Part shown: piece after piece, positions 25,111 through 34,163 of the stretch
How positions within the stretch are numbered: the first letter of the stretch is position 1
Layout: each line of letters starts with the position of its first letter
Origin: JAAXGI01 sp965206975
GTDB lineage: Bacteria; Gemmatimonadota; Gemmatimonadetes; Longimicrobiales; Gaopeijiaceae
Length of the DNA: 64,000 nt
Assembly (NCBI GenBank): GCA_965206975.1
Contig: OZ242253.1
Span: 1,674,001-1,738,000, forward strand
Reading direction: 5' to 3'
Program-made: the position numbers and the translations under genes
Notes under the pieces: model-generated
What the model saw: the letters and a program-made list of their open reading frames with translations, nothing else
Databases searched by the model: none
Told to the model about the DNA's origin: nothing

Positions 25111-26298
25111 ATGGGCCCCCTGTCCGACATCTCCGTCTGCGATGTCACGCAGAATCTTGCAGGGCCTTTCTGCTCCCAAATCCTGGGGGACCTCGGCGCG
25201 AGTGTCATCAAGATCGAGCCCCCGGGCGGGGATCCGGCGCGCTCTTGGGGGCCGCCCTTCTGGGGGGGCGACGGTACCCTCTTTCTCGCAGCCAACCGGA
25301 ACAAGCGGAGCCTGGTCCTCGATCTGAAGCGGGAGGAGGGCCGGCGGATCCTCCTGGAGTTGGCCGAGCGCTCGGACGTCTTTCTCGAGTCCTACAGGGC
25401 CGGCGTTGCCGAGAGACTCGGCTTCGACTACGAGGCGATCCGAGGGGCGCGAGGGGACGTGATCTACCTTTCCCTGACGGCCTTCGGGGACCGTGGCCCG
25501 ATGGCGGAATTGCCCGGATACGAGCCCCTGCTTCAGGCCTTCGCCGGGATGATGTCCGTCACCGGATACCCGGATGGTCTTCCAGCCCGGGCCGGCGGGT
25601 CGGTCGTGGACTTCGGGACGGCTATGTGGTCTGCTCTGGGTGTGCTTGCGGCGCTCAGGGAGCGAGACCGAACGGGCGCCGGCGCGCGGATCGACACCGC
25701 GCTCCTCGACACGGCAGTGGGATGGATCTCGTACCTTCTGATGGGCTACGTCGCCTCGGGGGAGATCCCTGGGCGCATGGGTACTGCCCTCGGGGCGATC
25801 GTTCCCTACCAGGCGTTCGCCACGAGAGACGGGCACGCGATGATCCTCTGCGGCAATGACGCGATCTTCGCCCGCTTCTGCGAGGCGCTCGACCTGACGG
25901 AGCTCGTGGCAGACTCCCGCTTCGCGAGCAACCCGGCACGGGTCCGGAATCGAGAGGCACTCCTCGCGGTGCTGGAACCGCGATTCCGGGAGCTCGACAC
26001 CGAGGGCGTCGTGGAGCTGATGCGCAGCCGCTCCGTTCCCTGCTCCCCCATTCAGGACGTGGCGCAGGTTGTCGCCGACCCGCAGGTCGCGGCCGTCGAG
26101 ATCTTTCCGGAGGTGCCGGGTGCCAGTCTCGAGGGCTACCGTGATGTGGCACTCCCCCTCCGGATCGATGGCGCGCGTCCCCGCGGCGAGAAACCGGTTC
26201 CGCGGCCGGGAGCGCATACGAGGGAGATCCTGGCCGAGCTCGGATACGATGAGGAAAAGATCCAAGGCTTCGTGGAAGATGGGGTGGTGGAGCTCTGA
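25111..26298 (+). CDS. Family III (CaiB/BaiF) CoA-transferase, glutarate-type by context
   Basis: Formyl-CoA-transferase-like enzyme of 395 residues that moves CoA between carboxylic acids. I start at ATG 25111 (M-G-P-L-S-D-I-S-V-C-D). Family marks are L-A-G-P-F-C-S-Q-I-L-G-D-L-G-A, I-K-I-E-P-P-G-G-D, N-R-N-K-R-S-L-V-L-D-L-K and the candidate nucleophilic Asp in G-G-S-V-V-D-F-G-T. It is followed 54 bases later by a glutaryl-CoA dehydrogenase. That order matches the animal SUGCT/GCDH logic, so succinyl-CoA:glutarate transfer is the best guess. Substrate remains inference. Confidence 0.88.
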   Translation: MGPLSDISVCDVTQNLAGPFCSQILGDLGASVIKIEPPGGDPARSWGPPFWGGDGTLFLAANRNKRSLVLDLKREEGRRILLELAERSDVFLESYRAGVAERLGFDYEAIRGARGDVIYLSLTAFGDRGPMAELPGYEPLLQAFAGMMSVTGYPDGLPARAGGSVVDFGTAMWSALGVLAALRERDRTGAGARIDTALLDTAVGWISYLLMGYVASGEIPGRMGTALGAIVPYQAFATRDGHAMILCGNDAIFARFCEALDLTELVADSRFASNPARVRNREALLAVLEPRFRELDTEGVVELMRSRSVPCSPIQDVAQVVADPQVAAVEIFPEVPGASLEGYRDVALPLRIDGARPRGEKPVPRPGAHTREILAELGYDEEKIQGFVEDGVVEL

Positions 26299-26352
26299 GA
26301 AGCGCCTCCGCTCTACCGCAGGCGCCGCATGGACCCTAGGACCGGAGCGCTG

Positions 26353-27537
26353 ATGGCAGAGACGTTTCAGGGGAGCGACTTCTACGACACCGACTCCCTC
26401 CTGTCCGACGACGAGCGGCAGACGCGCGACGCGGTGCGGGAGTGGGTGGAGGCGGAGGTCCTTCCGATCATTGACGAGTGCTACGTCGAGGGACGATTCC
26501 CGGAGGAGCTGATCCGTCCGATGGGGAAGCTCGGTGTGCTCGGGGCGAATCTGCCGGGGGCGTACGGATGCGCGGGGGTGAACAACGTCTCCTACGGGCT
26601 CATCATGCAGGAGCTCGAGCGCGGCGACTCCGGCATCCGCTCCTTTGCCTCCGTGCAAGGCGCGCTCGTGATGTATCCGATCCTGGCCTTCGGGAGCGAA
26701 GAGCAACGGGAGGGGTGGCTTCCAGTTCTCGCGTCCGGGAGGAAGGTCGGGTGCTTCGGCCTGACCGAGCCAGACAGTGGGTCGGATCCCGTGGGCATGA
26801 CGACGCTCGCGAGGAGGACCCAGGGTGGGTGGGTGCTCGATGGGACGAAACGGTGGGTCACGAACGGTTCGAAGGCCGACGTCGCGGTGATCTGGGCGCA
26901 GACGGGTGAGATCGGGGACGGCCGGGCGATTCGTGCGTTCCTCGTCCCGACGGACCAGCGGGGCGTCACGGTGCGGGCGATCGAGGGGAAGCTCTCCCTT
27001 CGCGCCTCGATCTCGAGCGAGCTCCACTTCGACGAGGTGGAGCTATCGGAGAAGGCGCTCCTTCCCGGGAGCGAGGGGATCAGGAGTGCCTTGAGCTGCC
27101 TGACGCAGGCCCGCTACGGGATCGTCTGGGGCGCGCTCGGGGCGGCGATGGCGTGCTTCCACAAGGCTCTCCGCTATGCCGGGGCGCGGTCCCTCTTCGG
27201 GGCCCCCCTCGGCGGGAAGCAGCTCCAACAGGCCCGGCTTGCCGACATGCTGACGGGGATCACCCAGGGCCAGCTCCTCGCCCTCCAGCTGGGGCGGCTC
27301 AAGGACCGGGGCGAGATGACGCCCCAGCAGGTTTCGCTCGGGAAGCGGGCGAATGTAAACACCGCGTGCGAGGTGGCCCGCGAGACGAGGCGTCTCCTCG
27401 GGGCGAACGGGATCCTTGTCGAGTACGGTGCGATGCGCCATATGGCGAACCTCGAATCGGTGTATACCTACGAGGGGACCCACGACGTGCATACCCTGAT
27501 CCTCGGCCAAGCCCTCACCGGGGAGGCTGCCTACTAG
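26353..27537 (+). CDS. gcdH: Glutaryl-CoA dehydrogenase
   Basis: FAD-dependent acyl-CoA dehydrogenase that oxidises and decarboxylates glutaryl-CoA to crotonyl-CoA in lysine, hydroxylysine and tryptophan breakdown; 394 residues. The catalytic base is the Glu of Y-T-Y-E-G-T-H-D-V-H, the string that marks this subfamily. S-V-Q-G-A-L-V-M-Y-P-I and F-G-S-E-E-Q-R-E-G-W-L-P, and F-G-L-T-E-P-D-S-G-S-D-P at the FAD/substrate face, fit too. I start at ATG 26353 (GGAG five bases upstream), although ATG 26329 is in frame. No ETF genes are near. Confidence 0.93.
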   Translation: MAETFQGSDFYDTDSLLSDDERQTRDAVREWVEAEVLPIIDECYVEGRFPEELIRPMGKLGVLGANLPGAYGCAGVNNVSYGLIMQELERGDSGIRSFASVQGALVMYPILAFGSEEQREGWLPVLASGRKVGCFGLTEPDSGSDPVGMTTLARRTQGGWVLDGTKRWVTNGSKADVAVIWAQTGEIGDGRAIRAFLVPTDQRGVTVRAIEGKLSLRASISSELHFDEVELSEKALLPGSEGIRSALSCLTQARYGIVWGALGAAMACFHKALRYAGARSLFGAPLGGKQLQQARLADMLTGITQGQLLALQLGRLKDRGEMTPQQVSLGKRANVNTACEVARETRRLLGANGILVEYGAMRHMANLESVYTYEGTHDVHTLILGQALTGEAAY

Positions 27538-27547
27538 TGAGTCTGCC

Positions 27548-28267
27548 GTGCTCCCGTCGCCGGACGCAGTGAGCCGGCCCGTGCGGCCGGATGCGCCTCT
27601 CCGGCAGGCCTTGCTCGAGACCCGCCGAACGGCCCGGGTCTTCTACTTGGGAGGAGGCCGCCCGGGAGAGCCGGTCGAGCTCTGGTACCTCCTCCACGGG
27701 TACCGCCAGCGGGCCGATCGGTTCCTCGAGCGCTTCCGGCCCCTCGCCTGCGCCGAGCGGCTCCTCTCCGCTCCCGAGGGCCTCTCGCGCTTCTACCTGG
27801 CCCGGGGCGAGGAGGGTCACGCCGGCGCTGACCCCGTGGGTGCGAGTTGGATGACGCGGCTCGAGCGCGAGTCAGAGATCCGGGACTACGTTCGCTACCT
27901 GGATCTCGTGGCGCGGAGCTCGGAGCACGGGTTCCGGGTGCCGTCGCGAACGGTGCTCGGCTTCAGCCAGGGCGCGCATACGGCGGCGCGGTGGGTGGTC
28001 CTCGGCCGGATCCGGGCGGCGAGGCTCATACTTTGGGGCGCCGCGCTCCCGAGGGACCTTCCGGGCACCGCCCCCGGTCGGCTCGCGGGTACGCGCCTCA
28101 CGCTGGTTCGCGGTAAGGGAGACCCCCTCCGGAGGAGGAGCGAGGAGGCGGCGGAGGAGAGGTGGCTTGAGCGGGAGGGGATCGACTACACGCTCCGCAC
28201 GCACGACGGTGGGCACGAGATCGTGCCCGAGCTGCTCCTGGAGATCGCCGAAGAAGCGGATCCCTGA
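27548..28267 (+). CDS. Alpha/beta-hydrolase, phospholipase/carboxylesterase-like
   Basis: Serine hydrolase of 239 residues with no signal peptide. The triad is readable: Ser in G-F-S-Q-G-A-H-T, Asp in R-G-K-G-D-P, and His in D-G-G-H-E-I-V-P near the C-terminus. L-L-H-G-Y near residue 50 is the oxyanion region. It starts at GTG 27548, 10 bases after gcdH, so it is probably in the same operon. A thioesterase or esterase role in the glutarate module is possible but not shown. Convergent, 2 bases from the HTTM gene. Confidence 0.82.
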   Translation: MLPSPDAVSRPVRPDAPLRQALLETRRTARVFYLGGGRPGEPVELWYLLHGYRQRADRFLERFRPLACAERLLSAPEGLSRFYLARGEEGHAGADPVGASWMTRLERESEIRDYVRYLDLVARSSEHGFRVPSRTVLGFSQGAHTAARWVVLGRIRAARLILWGAALPRDLPGTAPGRLAGTRLTLVRGKGDPLRRRSEEAAEERWLEREGIDYTLRTHDGGHEIVPELLLEIAEEADP

Positions 28268-28269
28268 GC

Positions 28270-29673
28270 CTACGGGCCGCTCCGAGTGAGGACCCACCCC
28301 TTCGGGGCGAGTGACCTCGGCGCCTTCGCCAGGTCGACCGTCGGGTCGATCAGAAGGCGGGAGCGCTCACCGTTCAGGCTGACGTACACGCGGGCGCGGA
28401 TCTCAGGGTTTCTCACGCCCTCCTCCTGCAGCGTATCGCGGAGGTGGTGGGCGAAGTCCAGGATCATGTCCGGCTGGAAGGCGAGCTGCCGCTCCTGCTG
28501 GGGTGTGAGGTAGTCGCCCGGGAACGCTTCCCACGACCGGTTCGTCTCAGGGTCGGTGACCCGAAAAAAGGCCGCGCCCGTCTTCTCCACGAGCATGACC
28601 CGCCAGGAGAAGCGAAAGCCCTCTTCCGTCCAGAGGACATCGCCCGGATACGCCCAATGCCGAAGGGGGAGGAGGATCTGGAGCGCGAAGAATGCGCCGA
28701 GGACGAGGCCCCGCCCGAGTCCGATCGGGAGGCGCGCGCGGATTGCCGGCGGCGGGGGTTCTTCCCCTCCCTGGCGGGAGGCGCGAGGTCTCCCGCGGGC
28801 GAGCCGGCTCCGGGTGGCCGCGAGGCGGCGGACAAGTCGCCGGTAGTCCTCCTCGTCGAAGAAGATCAGCGTGCTCGCGATCATCACCCAGGGGAAGACG
28901 CCGATCGGGAACAGCACGGCGGTCGTCAGGTGAAAGCCCACCACGGCCAGGTACGCCCAGGGGCGGCTCGCTCTCCAGAGGAGGAGCGCCGGGATGGCGA
29001 GGTCGAAGACTGCACCCCCCCAGCTTGCCAGGTAGGCAAACCACGGCTGGTCGAAGAAGGCGCCGACGAGGGGGAGGCCGGCGCGGGCCGAGAGCCAGAT
29101 CCCGAGAGGCTCTGCTTGCAGGAGCCAGTCGGGGTTCAACTTGGCGACGCCCGCGAAAAAGTACACGATCGCGATCTGTGTCTTCAGCACGAGCGCGATC
29201 CACCGGGGGGGCGGGGCGGAGCCTAGTCGCCGGGCGCGCCCGGTCCGTGAACCCCAGCGGTCGAGCGGGAGGAAGATCAGGAGGAATGCGACGAGCGAGA
29301 TGAAGTAGTAGTGGTTCAGGTACGTCGCCTGATCGAGGATCTCTATGTAGGAGAATGAGAGGAAGAAGGCGATCGTCGCGATCCGGTAGTGCCAGCCAAG
29401 GGCGATCATGACGGCGCTTGCCATCTGCACCCCGAATACGAGGTAGAGCCACTCGCCCGGTAGCTTCGGGATCCACTCGAAGAGGAAGTACCGGAAGTGA
29501 AAGGTGGGCTCGATGAACTGGGTTCGAACCCATCCCTTTGAGAGGAATCGGAGTGCGGCACAGCTCATGAGGAGGCCGAAGCCGATTCGGAAGACAACGA
29601 GCGGGGCCGCTCCGGCGGGCTCTTTGAGCCACCGGCCGAGGCGGGTCAGCCGTGCACGCGTGCTGAAGGCCAC
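28270..29673 (-). CDS. HTTM-domain membrane protein (gamma-carboxylase-like)
   Basis: Polytopic membrane protein of 467 residues resembling the HTTM family (vitamin K-dependent gamma-carboxylase relatives). About eight hydrophobic helices span residues 20-340, with F-R-I-G-F-G-L-L-M early, L-N-H-Y-Y-F-I-S-L in the middle, and V-Y-F-F-A-G-V-A-K-L-N-P-D-W-L, a family signature. The last 120 residues (W-R-V-M-L-V-E-K-T-G, then many charged residues) form a soluble domain like that of bacterial carboxylase-like proteins. GTG start with AGGAGG four bases upstream. Last gene of the imelysin operon; in such loci it is thought to serve iron acquisition, with reaction unknown. Confidence 0.85.
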   Translation of the reverse strand: MAFSTRARLTRLGRWLKEPAGAAPLVVFRIGFGLLMSCAALRFLSKGWVRTQFIEPTFHFRYFLFEWIPKLPGEWLYLVFGVQMASAVMIALGWHYRIATIAFFLSFSYIEILDQATYLNHYYFISLVAFLLIFLPLDRWGSRTGRARRLGSAPPPRWIALVLKTQIAIVYFFAGVAKLNPDWLLQAEPLGIWLSARAGLPLVGAFFDQPWFAYLASWGGAVFDLAIPALLLWRASRPWAYLAVVGFHLTTAVLFPIGVFPWVMIASTLIFFDEEDYRRLVRRLAATRSRLARGRPRASRQGGEEPPPPAIRARLPIGLGRGLVLGAFFALQILLPLRHWAYPGDVLWTEEGFRFSWRVMLVEKTGAAFFRVTDPETNRSWEAFPGDYLTPQQERQLAFQPDMILDFAHHLRDTLQEEGVRNPEIRARVYVSLNGERSRLLIDPTVDLAKAPRSLAPKGWVLTRSGP

Positions 29674-29690
29674 CTCACCTCCTGCCGCCG

Positions 29691-30779
29691 TCAGTCCCCA
29701 TCGTTGTCGCTGAAGGTGACCGTGATCCCGAGGAGCGCTGCCATGTCCGCCTTGACGAGGACAAGGAGTTCCCGCATGGCTTCGAAGGTGAGCGCGACCT
29801 CCACGGGGGACTCGGTCACGGCCGAGCTGAGGGGCGGCGGGATCCGGGAGAGCGCGTCCTGCACCATGTCGAGCTGGGTGCGGATCGCCAATGCGAGTCC
29901 CTCCTCCGGTGGGGATCGATCGAGGAAGTCGAGGTAGTCATCGACGCCGGCCTCAAAGGTTCTCCGGATTGACTCGATGCTTGCAGCCATGAGTGCGAGC
30001 GATTCCCCGCTCCGGAGAGACTCCACCTCTCCGGGCCGGGGGACGCCGTCGGTGGCGTCCCCCATCGGGGTTCCGAGGCGGGTGCGCATCACCATCTCGA
30101 GGAGCTCGATGATCTCGTTGGCGAGGAGGCTGATCGAGCCCTGGATGTCCGCCCCTTCCGAGTCACTCTCCCGGAAGCTTCGGGCGTAGTCGCTCCCCTC
30201 CGGTGCCCAGTGCCGGTAGAGCTCCCCGGCTTTCCCCGCGAGGTTTGCCGTGAGCGCTGTAAGAAAGGCTCTCCGGGCCGGGTCCTCGAAGCGTTCCACG
30301 ACGGGTGCCTCCTCCTCGGTGGGGAAGATGAGGTACTCGATCGCGCCGAGCCCCTTGGTCGTGGAGCCGAGGGACTCGATGACGGCTGCGTCCATCTCCT
30401 CTAAGGCGTCCTCGTCCACCCCGGTGATTGCCTCCTCGATGAAGGGAATCCGGGCCGGCCGCCTCTCGATCGCATTGTGGATGAGGAGGAGTCCGGGAAA
30501 CTCGTAGAGCTCCACTCTCTTCCAGGCGAGCGCCGCTCGAAGCCACTGCGCCCGAAGGAAGTCGAGAGCTTCGGGCGTCGGTGAGGAGGCGAATCGCCGG
30601 GCCAGCGCGTCCATCTCCTCCGTCTCGGCGATGAGCTCGAGGTGGGCGGGGATGATCGCCGTGTCGGCGACGGCCCCGAGCATCGCCTCCCGGTCGAAGC
30701 GGAGCTGCACGCATCCGGACCCGGCGGCGCCGGTCAGGAGGAGAGCGCCGGCGACAGCGATACCAGGTCGGCGGATCAT
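29691..30779 (-). CDS. Imelysin-family lipoprotein, second copy with altered motif
   Basis: Imelysin (peptidase M75-like) lipoprotein of 362 residues; lipobox A-G-S-G-C at about residues 19-23. Imelysins are helical, surface or periplasmic proteins of iron-uptake loci; despite the name no peptidase activity is proven for most. The G-x-H-x-x-E motif of the family reads G-L-G-A-I-E here: glycine replaces the histidine, while the upstream copy keeps it. The ATG overlaps the DUF1111 stop by one base (TGATG). It lies 17 bases before the HTTM gene. Confidence 0.87.
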   Translation of the reverse strand: MIRRPGIAVAGALLLTGAAGSGCVQLRFDREAMLGAVADTAIIPAHLELIAETEEMDALARRFASSPTPEALDFLRAQWLRAALAWKRVELYEFPGLLLIHNAIERRPARIPFIEEAITGVDEDALEEMDAAVIESLGSTTKGLGAIEYLIFPTEEEAPVVERFEDPARRAFLTALTANLAGKAGELYRHWAPEGSDYARSFRESDSEGADIQGSISLLANEIIELLEMVMRTRLGTPMGDATDGVPRPGEVESLRSGESLALMAASIESIRRTFEAGVDDYLDFLDRSPPEEGLALAIRTQLDMVQDALSRIPPPLSSAVTESPVEVALTFEAMRELLVLVKADMAALLGITVTFSDNDGD

Positions 30780-32200
30780 CAGAGGGAGCCCAGGAAGCGG
30801 AGCAAGGCTGCCCTGTCGCGAGCGTCCAGTTCACGGTACCGGTCGCGGGCCGGGGCAGCCTCACCCCCGTGCCAGAGGATCGCCTCGGAGAGGTTCCGTG
30901 CGCGGCCGTCGTGGAGGTAGCGCGTATGTCCGTTCACCGTCTCGAACAGGCCGATCCCCCAGAGCGGGGGCGTGCGCCACTCCCTGCCCGTGGCCCCGAA
31001 GTCTGGACGCCCGTCGGCGAGCGCCTCTCCCATGTCGTGGAGGAGAAGGTCGGTGTAGGGATGGATCGTCTGGTTCGAAAGTGCCGGAATCGTCGGATGC
31101 TGCCCGGTCGCTATACTTCGGATGTGGCACCCCGTACACCCGATCTCATCGAAGGTCCTCGAGCCTCGGACCACCTCAGGATCGTCGGGGTCGCGCATCA
31201 CAGGCACGGCGAGGGAGCTTGCGTAGAGAACGACCTTCATCAGGTCATCCTCAGCGATCTCGGGCCGCCCGCCCCGGGGGGCCTGAAGGCACGCCTCCTG
31301 TGTCGCTGCGCAGTTCTCGTCGGGAAGGAGGTGCGTCGTGATCCCCATGTCACCAAGGAAGGCGTTCGCCGTCTGCTGAAGCACGGTAGGTTGGCCGGCC
31401 TTCCAGCCGAAGCGCCCTAGCGTGGGCTCCGCCGAGACGTGGTCCCAAACCCGGTTCGGCCTTCCGGAGATTCCGTCCCCGTCGTTGTCATCGGGGTCTG
31501 CCCGGGAGAGAATCTCCTCCTCCGGGACCGCCTCGAGGAGTCCCATCCCGATCATGTGTGGGGCCACGCGGGGCGAGATCTGAAGCTCCGGGTGCAACTC
31601 CCCGTAGCCGAGCTCCGTTAGGCGATAGACGGGCTCTTCGAGCGCGTATTCGCTCCCGTCCGCGAGTGTGCCCGGGGTGTCCTTCCTGCCTACGACGAGC
31701 CTGGCTTCGGCCGGGACTCCCGGAACCGCGAAGTCCTGGATCTGTCCTCCGTAAGCCGGTTCCGGGAGCTGACCCCCGTCTTCTGCCCGCCCGGGGATGC
31801 TCACCCGGAGGAGGAGGCCCGCTCCCGTCTCCGTCTCGGCGAGGGGCGGGCGGCCTCGCCCGTCCTTGAAGTGGCACGCCGCGCACGACCTGGCGTTGAA
31901 GAGCGGTCCGAGGCCATCCCTCGCCTCTGTCGAGGCAGGGGCGCTCACCCAGTTCTGATTGAAGAAGGAGTTGCCTACGAAGAAGAGGAGTTCCTGGTCC
32001 TGGTCCAGCCCCGGCGCCGGCTGCCCGAAGGCGTTCGGCGTCACGTCGTAGATGGACGCCTGGCCCCCGAGGAGCGCAGGAGGGGGCTCCTCTCCCCCGC
32101 AGTGGCTCAACGCGAGAAGAGAGAGAGCGGGGAGGCGCCGCAGAATCCGTGAAGGAGGCGACCCCGACTCCCGCTCCCGCCGCTCACGTCCGATCCGCAA
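30779..32200 (-). CDS. Di-heme cytochrome, DUF1111 thiol-oxidoreductase-like
   Basis: Exported c-type cytochrome of 473 residues, DUF1111 family. Two haem sites are evident: C-A-A-C-H (about residue 110) and C-T-G-C-H (about residue 360). The N-terminus is a hydrophobic segment ending L-A-L-S-H-C-G-G, probably a lipobox with unusual His before the Cys. TTG start with GGAG six bases upstream, 3 bases after the first imelysin. DUF1111 proteins accompany imelysins in many iron loci and probably carry out an extracytoplasmic redox step on iron or its ligand; this is inference. Confidence 0.9.
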   Translation of the reverse strand: MRIGRERRERESGSPPSRILRRLPALSLLALSHCGGEEPPPALLGGQASIYDVTPNAFGQPAPGLDQDQELLFFVGNSFFNQNWVSAPASTEARDGLGPLFNARSCAACHFKDGRGRPPLAETETGAGLLLRVSIPGRAEDGGQLPEPAYGGQIQDFAVPGVPAEARLVVGRKDTPGTLADGSEYALEEPVYRLTELGYGELHPELQISPRVAPHMIGMGLLEAVPEEEILSRADPDDNDGDGISGRPNRVWDHVSAEPTLGRFGWKAGQPTVLQQTANAFLGDMGITTHLLPDENCAATQEACLQAPRGGRPEIAEDDLMKVVLYASSLAVPVMRDPDDPEVVRGSRTFDEIGCTGCHIRSIATGQHPTIPALSNQTIHPYTDLLLHDMGEALADGRPDFGATGREWRTPPLWGIGLFETVNGHTRYLHDGRARNLSEAILWHGGEAAPARDRYRELDARDRAALLRFLGSL

Positions 32201-32203
32201 CGC

Positions 32204-33421
32204 TCACTCCGGAAGCGCCGTGTTGATCGTGAGTCCGAGCCGGGTTCCTCCCTCGGCGATCCGGTCCCCGAGCGCCTGCAGGGCGTAGACGGTCTCGAGG
32301 ACCACAGCGCGGTTGTTCGGATCCACGATCGCTTGATCGAAGGGGACCGGGATCCTCTCGACCATCTCGAGGCTCTCGGCGAGGAGCGAGCCCAACGCGG
32401 AGGCGAGCGCCGGGTCGACGAGCGTCAGGAGATCGTCGAGGCCCGGACCGTCGATGACCGCGCCATCCGTTCGCACGTACCGGCCCTCGTAGACATTCGA
32501 GATTCCACGCGCGTTCGCAATGATGTCGCGGTGCGTGTTGTCGGAGAAGCACGAGTGCTCGTCTTCCTGATCCTGGTTGTCGTACGCCGTGAACATGCGT
32601 TCGCCCGCCAGCTCCGACTTACTCAGGACTCCGATCCCGACGAGGATGCTCCGCAGAGCTTCGCCCGCATCCATCGTTTCGAATGTAGAGCGGTAGTTGC
32701 CGGCTCGGCCGGGTGCCCACGCGGCGGTTACCTGCTCCACGTGCTCGATGAGGAGCTCCGCGGCAATACGGAGGTACGCGGCCCGCCTCGCCGCATTCGG
32801 GGACTCGCCCGCCACGTAGTCCGTGTGGGGACGATCTCCCGGGGCGATCGCGCTCCGGTCCTGGCCCCACAGGAGAAACTCGATGGCGTGGAACCCGGTG
32901 CTGATGTTCTCTTCGGCCCCGGCCTCGTTCATCGAGATGAGGAGGTCCCTGTCGATCGTCGGGTAGCTCGCGGGGTCGTTGATGATTCCGCTCCCCGTCG
33001 CGCCCTCGACGTAGTCGATATACCCTTCGTCGACGGGCCAGCCGTTGATGAGGGTCTCCGGTCCGCCAGCGTCGTCGATGGGTCCCCCGTAGAATCGGTA
33101 TGCCTCGGTCTGACCATACGGCTCCCTCGCCTCGAGCCAGGCCGCCCTGGCGTGCTCGAGTGTCTCGGCCGAGGGAGAGTCGAGGAAGCGCCCGATCGCT
33201 GCCCTCAGTCCACGGACGCCCGCAAGCGAGTCTTCGTAGCTCGCGTATACGACGGAGGCGTAGTTCTCGATGACGGACCTCCGAAGGGCCGTCCGCTCCC
33301 CCTCCCCCCCGCATCCGGAGAGGAGGGCAGCGAAGGCAAGAGCCGCGAGGATCGACTCGGACCCTCGGCGTGGCGACGGGTCGGCACGGTGGCCCGCGCC
33401 AGTTCCGGTGTGAGTCCTCAA
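32204..33421 (-). CDS. IrpA-type imelysin lipoprotein
   Basis: Lead gene of the iron locus: an imelysin-family lipoprotein of 405 residues with signal ending L-L-S-G-C. The diagnostic G-F-H-A-I-E-F-L-L-W-G-Q-D motif (about residue 185) is intact, as in iron-regulated protein A of cyanobacteria. S-C-F-S-D-N-T-H (about residue 290) is also typical of the IrpA branch. Only a TTG fits as start (33421), and no ATG or GTG exists in frame before the signal peptide. A Fur-like palindrome sits 28-45 bases upstream, so iron repression is expected. Confidence 0.9.
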   Translation of the reverse strand: MRTHTGTGAGHRADPSPRRGSESILAALAFAALLSGCGGEGERTALRRSVIENYASVVYASYEDSLAGVRGLRAAIGRFLDSPSAETLEHARAAWLEAREPYGQTEAYRFYGGPIDDAGGPETLINGWPVDEGYIDYVEGATGSGIINDPASYPTIDRDLLISMNEAGAEENISTGFHAIEFLLWGQDRSAIAPGDRPHTDYVAGESPNAARRAAYLRIAAELLIEHVEQVTAAWAPGRAGNYRSTFETMDAGEALRSILVGIGVLSKSELAGERMFTAYDNQDQEDEHSCFSDNTHRDIIANARGISNVYEGRYVRTDGAVIDGPGLDDLLTLVDPALASALGSLLAESLEMVERIPVPFDQAIVDPNNRAVVLETVYALQALGDRIAEGGTRLGLTINTALPE

Positions 33422-33449
33422 GGCTGTGGCGATCTCGAGGTTTCCTTAG

Positions 33450-33466
33450 TTGAGAACCATTCTCAA
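33450..33466 (-). promoter_or_regulatory. Fur-like operator before the imelysin operon
   Basis: TTGAGAA-CCA-TTCTCAA, a perfect 7-3-7 palindrome (read on the plus strand), close to the TGAGAAT-N-ATTCTCA form seen in many Fur boxes. It lies immediately before an IrpA-type imelysin gene, a common Fur target. The core promoter is not clear: TTGCTT just upstream may be a -35 but no good -10 follows. The regulator is not in the window. Confidence 0.7.
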
Positions 33467-34163
33467 GCAATAGGGGACGGTAGGGAGTGGGTGTCAAGGT
33501 CGGGGCTGGCGGGGGAGGGCCACCGTTGTCAGAGCCTGCGGTTCCCGTCGGCATCCAGGACACGGAGATGCGCGATCAGGACGTATCGAATGCCGAGGCA
33601 GCAGCTTGGATCATTCCGATCGTGGTGCGTGGCGTCGTAGTCCGCCCCGAGGCCGGCGGGCGAGTCGTGGCCGACGACGAGGCGGAGCCGACTGTCCCGG
33701 CGGAGGTTTAAGCTGGCGTAGCTCGCGTCGGCGAACTCCGTCTGCGCGTCGTACCGGGCCGACGAAGCGGATTGACAACGGCACTGACGTTCCTGCCCAT
33801 GGCGGCAATAGGGTACCTGATACAGGCAGTCACGCATCCGGGTTGCCTGAGCGCGGTGACGATCGGGCACCGGGTCCTGAGCGGGCTCCACCTCGTGGGG
33901 ATCACGGCTCATCAGGTGGTCACGCATCGCCGCCGTCCGAGCGTGCGAGTGCGCAGGTCGTGGCCCGGCCGCCGGCCCACCTCTTCTCGGGAGGCGTTCT
34001 CGGACCCCCGTTGAGGATCGGGAGCGGGAAAGATCGCCCGACGAGGCCCCCGCCCACCCCGTGGGCGAGCGAAGCGCCGGGAACTTGGGTGCGTGGGGAA
34101 TGCAGCGGCTACGCGTGGAATACCGGGAGGAGCGCCGTGGCCAGGTGCTTCAACGTTCTGGTC
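33467..34163. other. 700-bp gap, possible decayed reading frame
   Basis: No secure gene. A minus-strand frame from about 33740 down to 33529 has natural-looking composition (E-F-A-D-A-S-Y-A-S-L-N-L-R-R-D then V-G-H-D-S-P) and could be the C-terminal remnant of a lost gene, but I cannot assign it. The segment 33930-34160 shows no feature. uppP ends at 34164. Confidence 0.35.

Noticed and set aside
26290..27027. Large minus-strand frame across the CoA-transferase and gcdH
   Set aside because: Codon periodicity and homology belong to the plus-strand genes.
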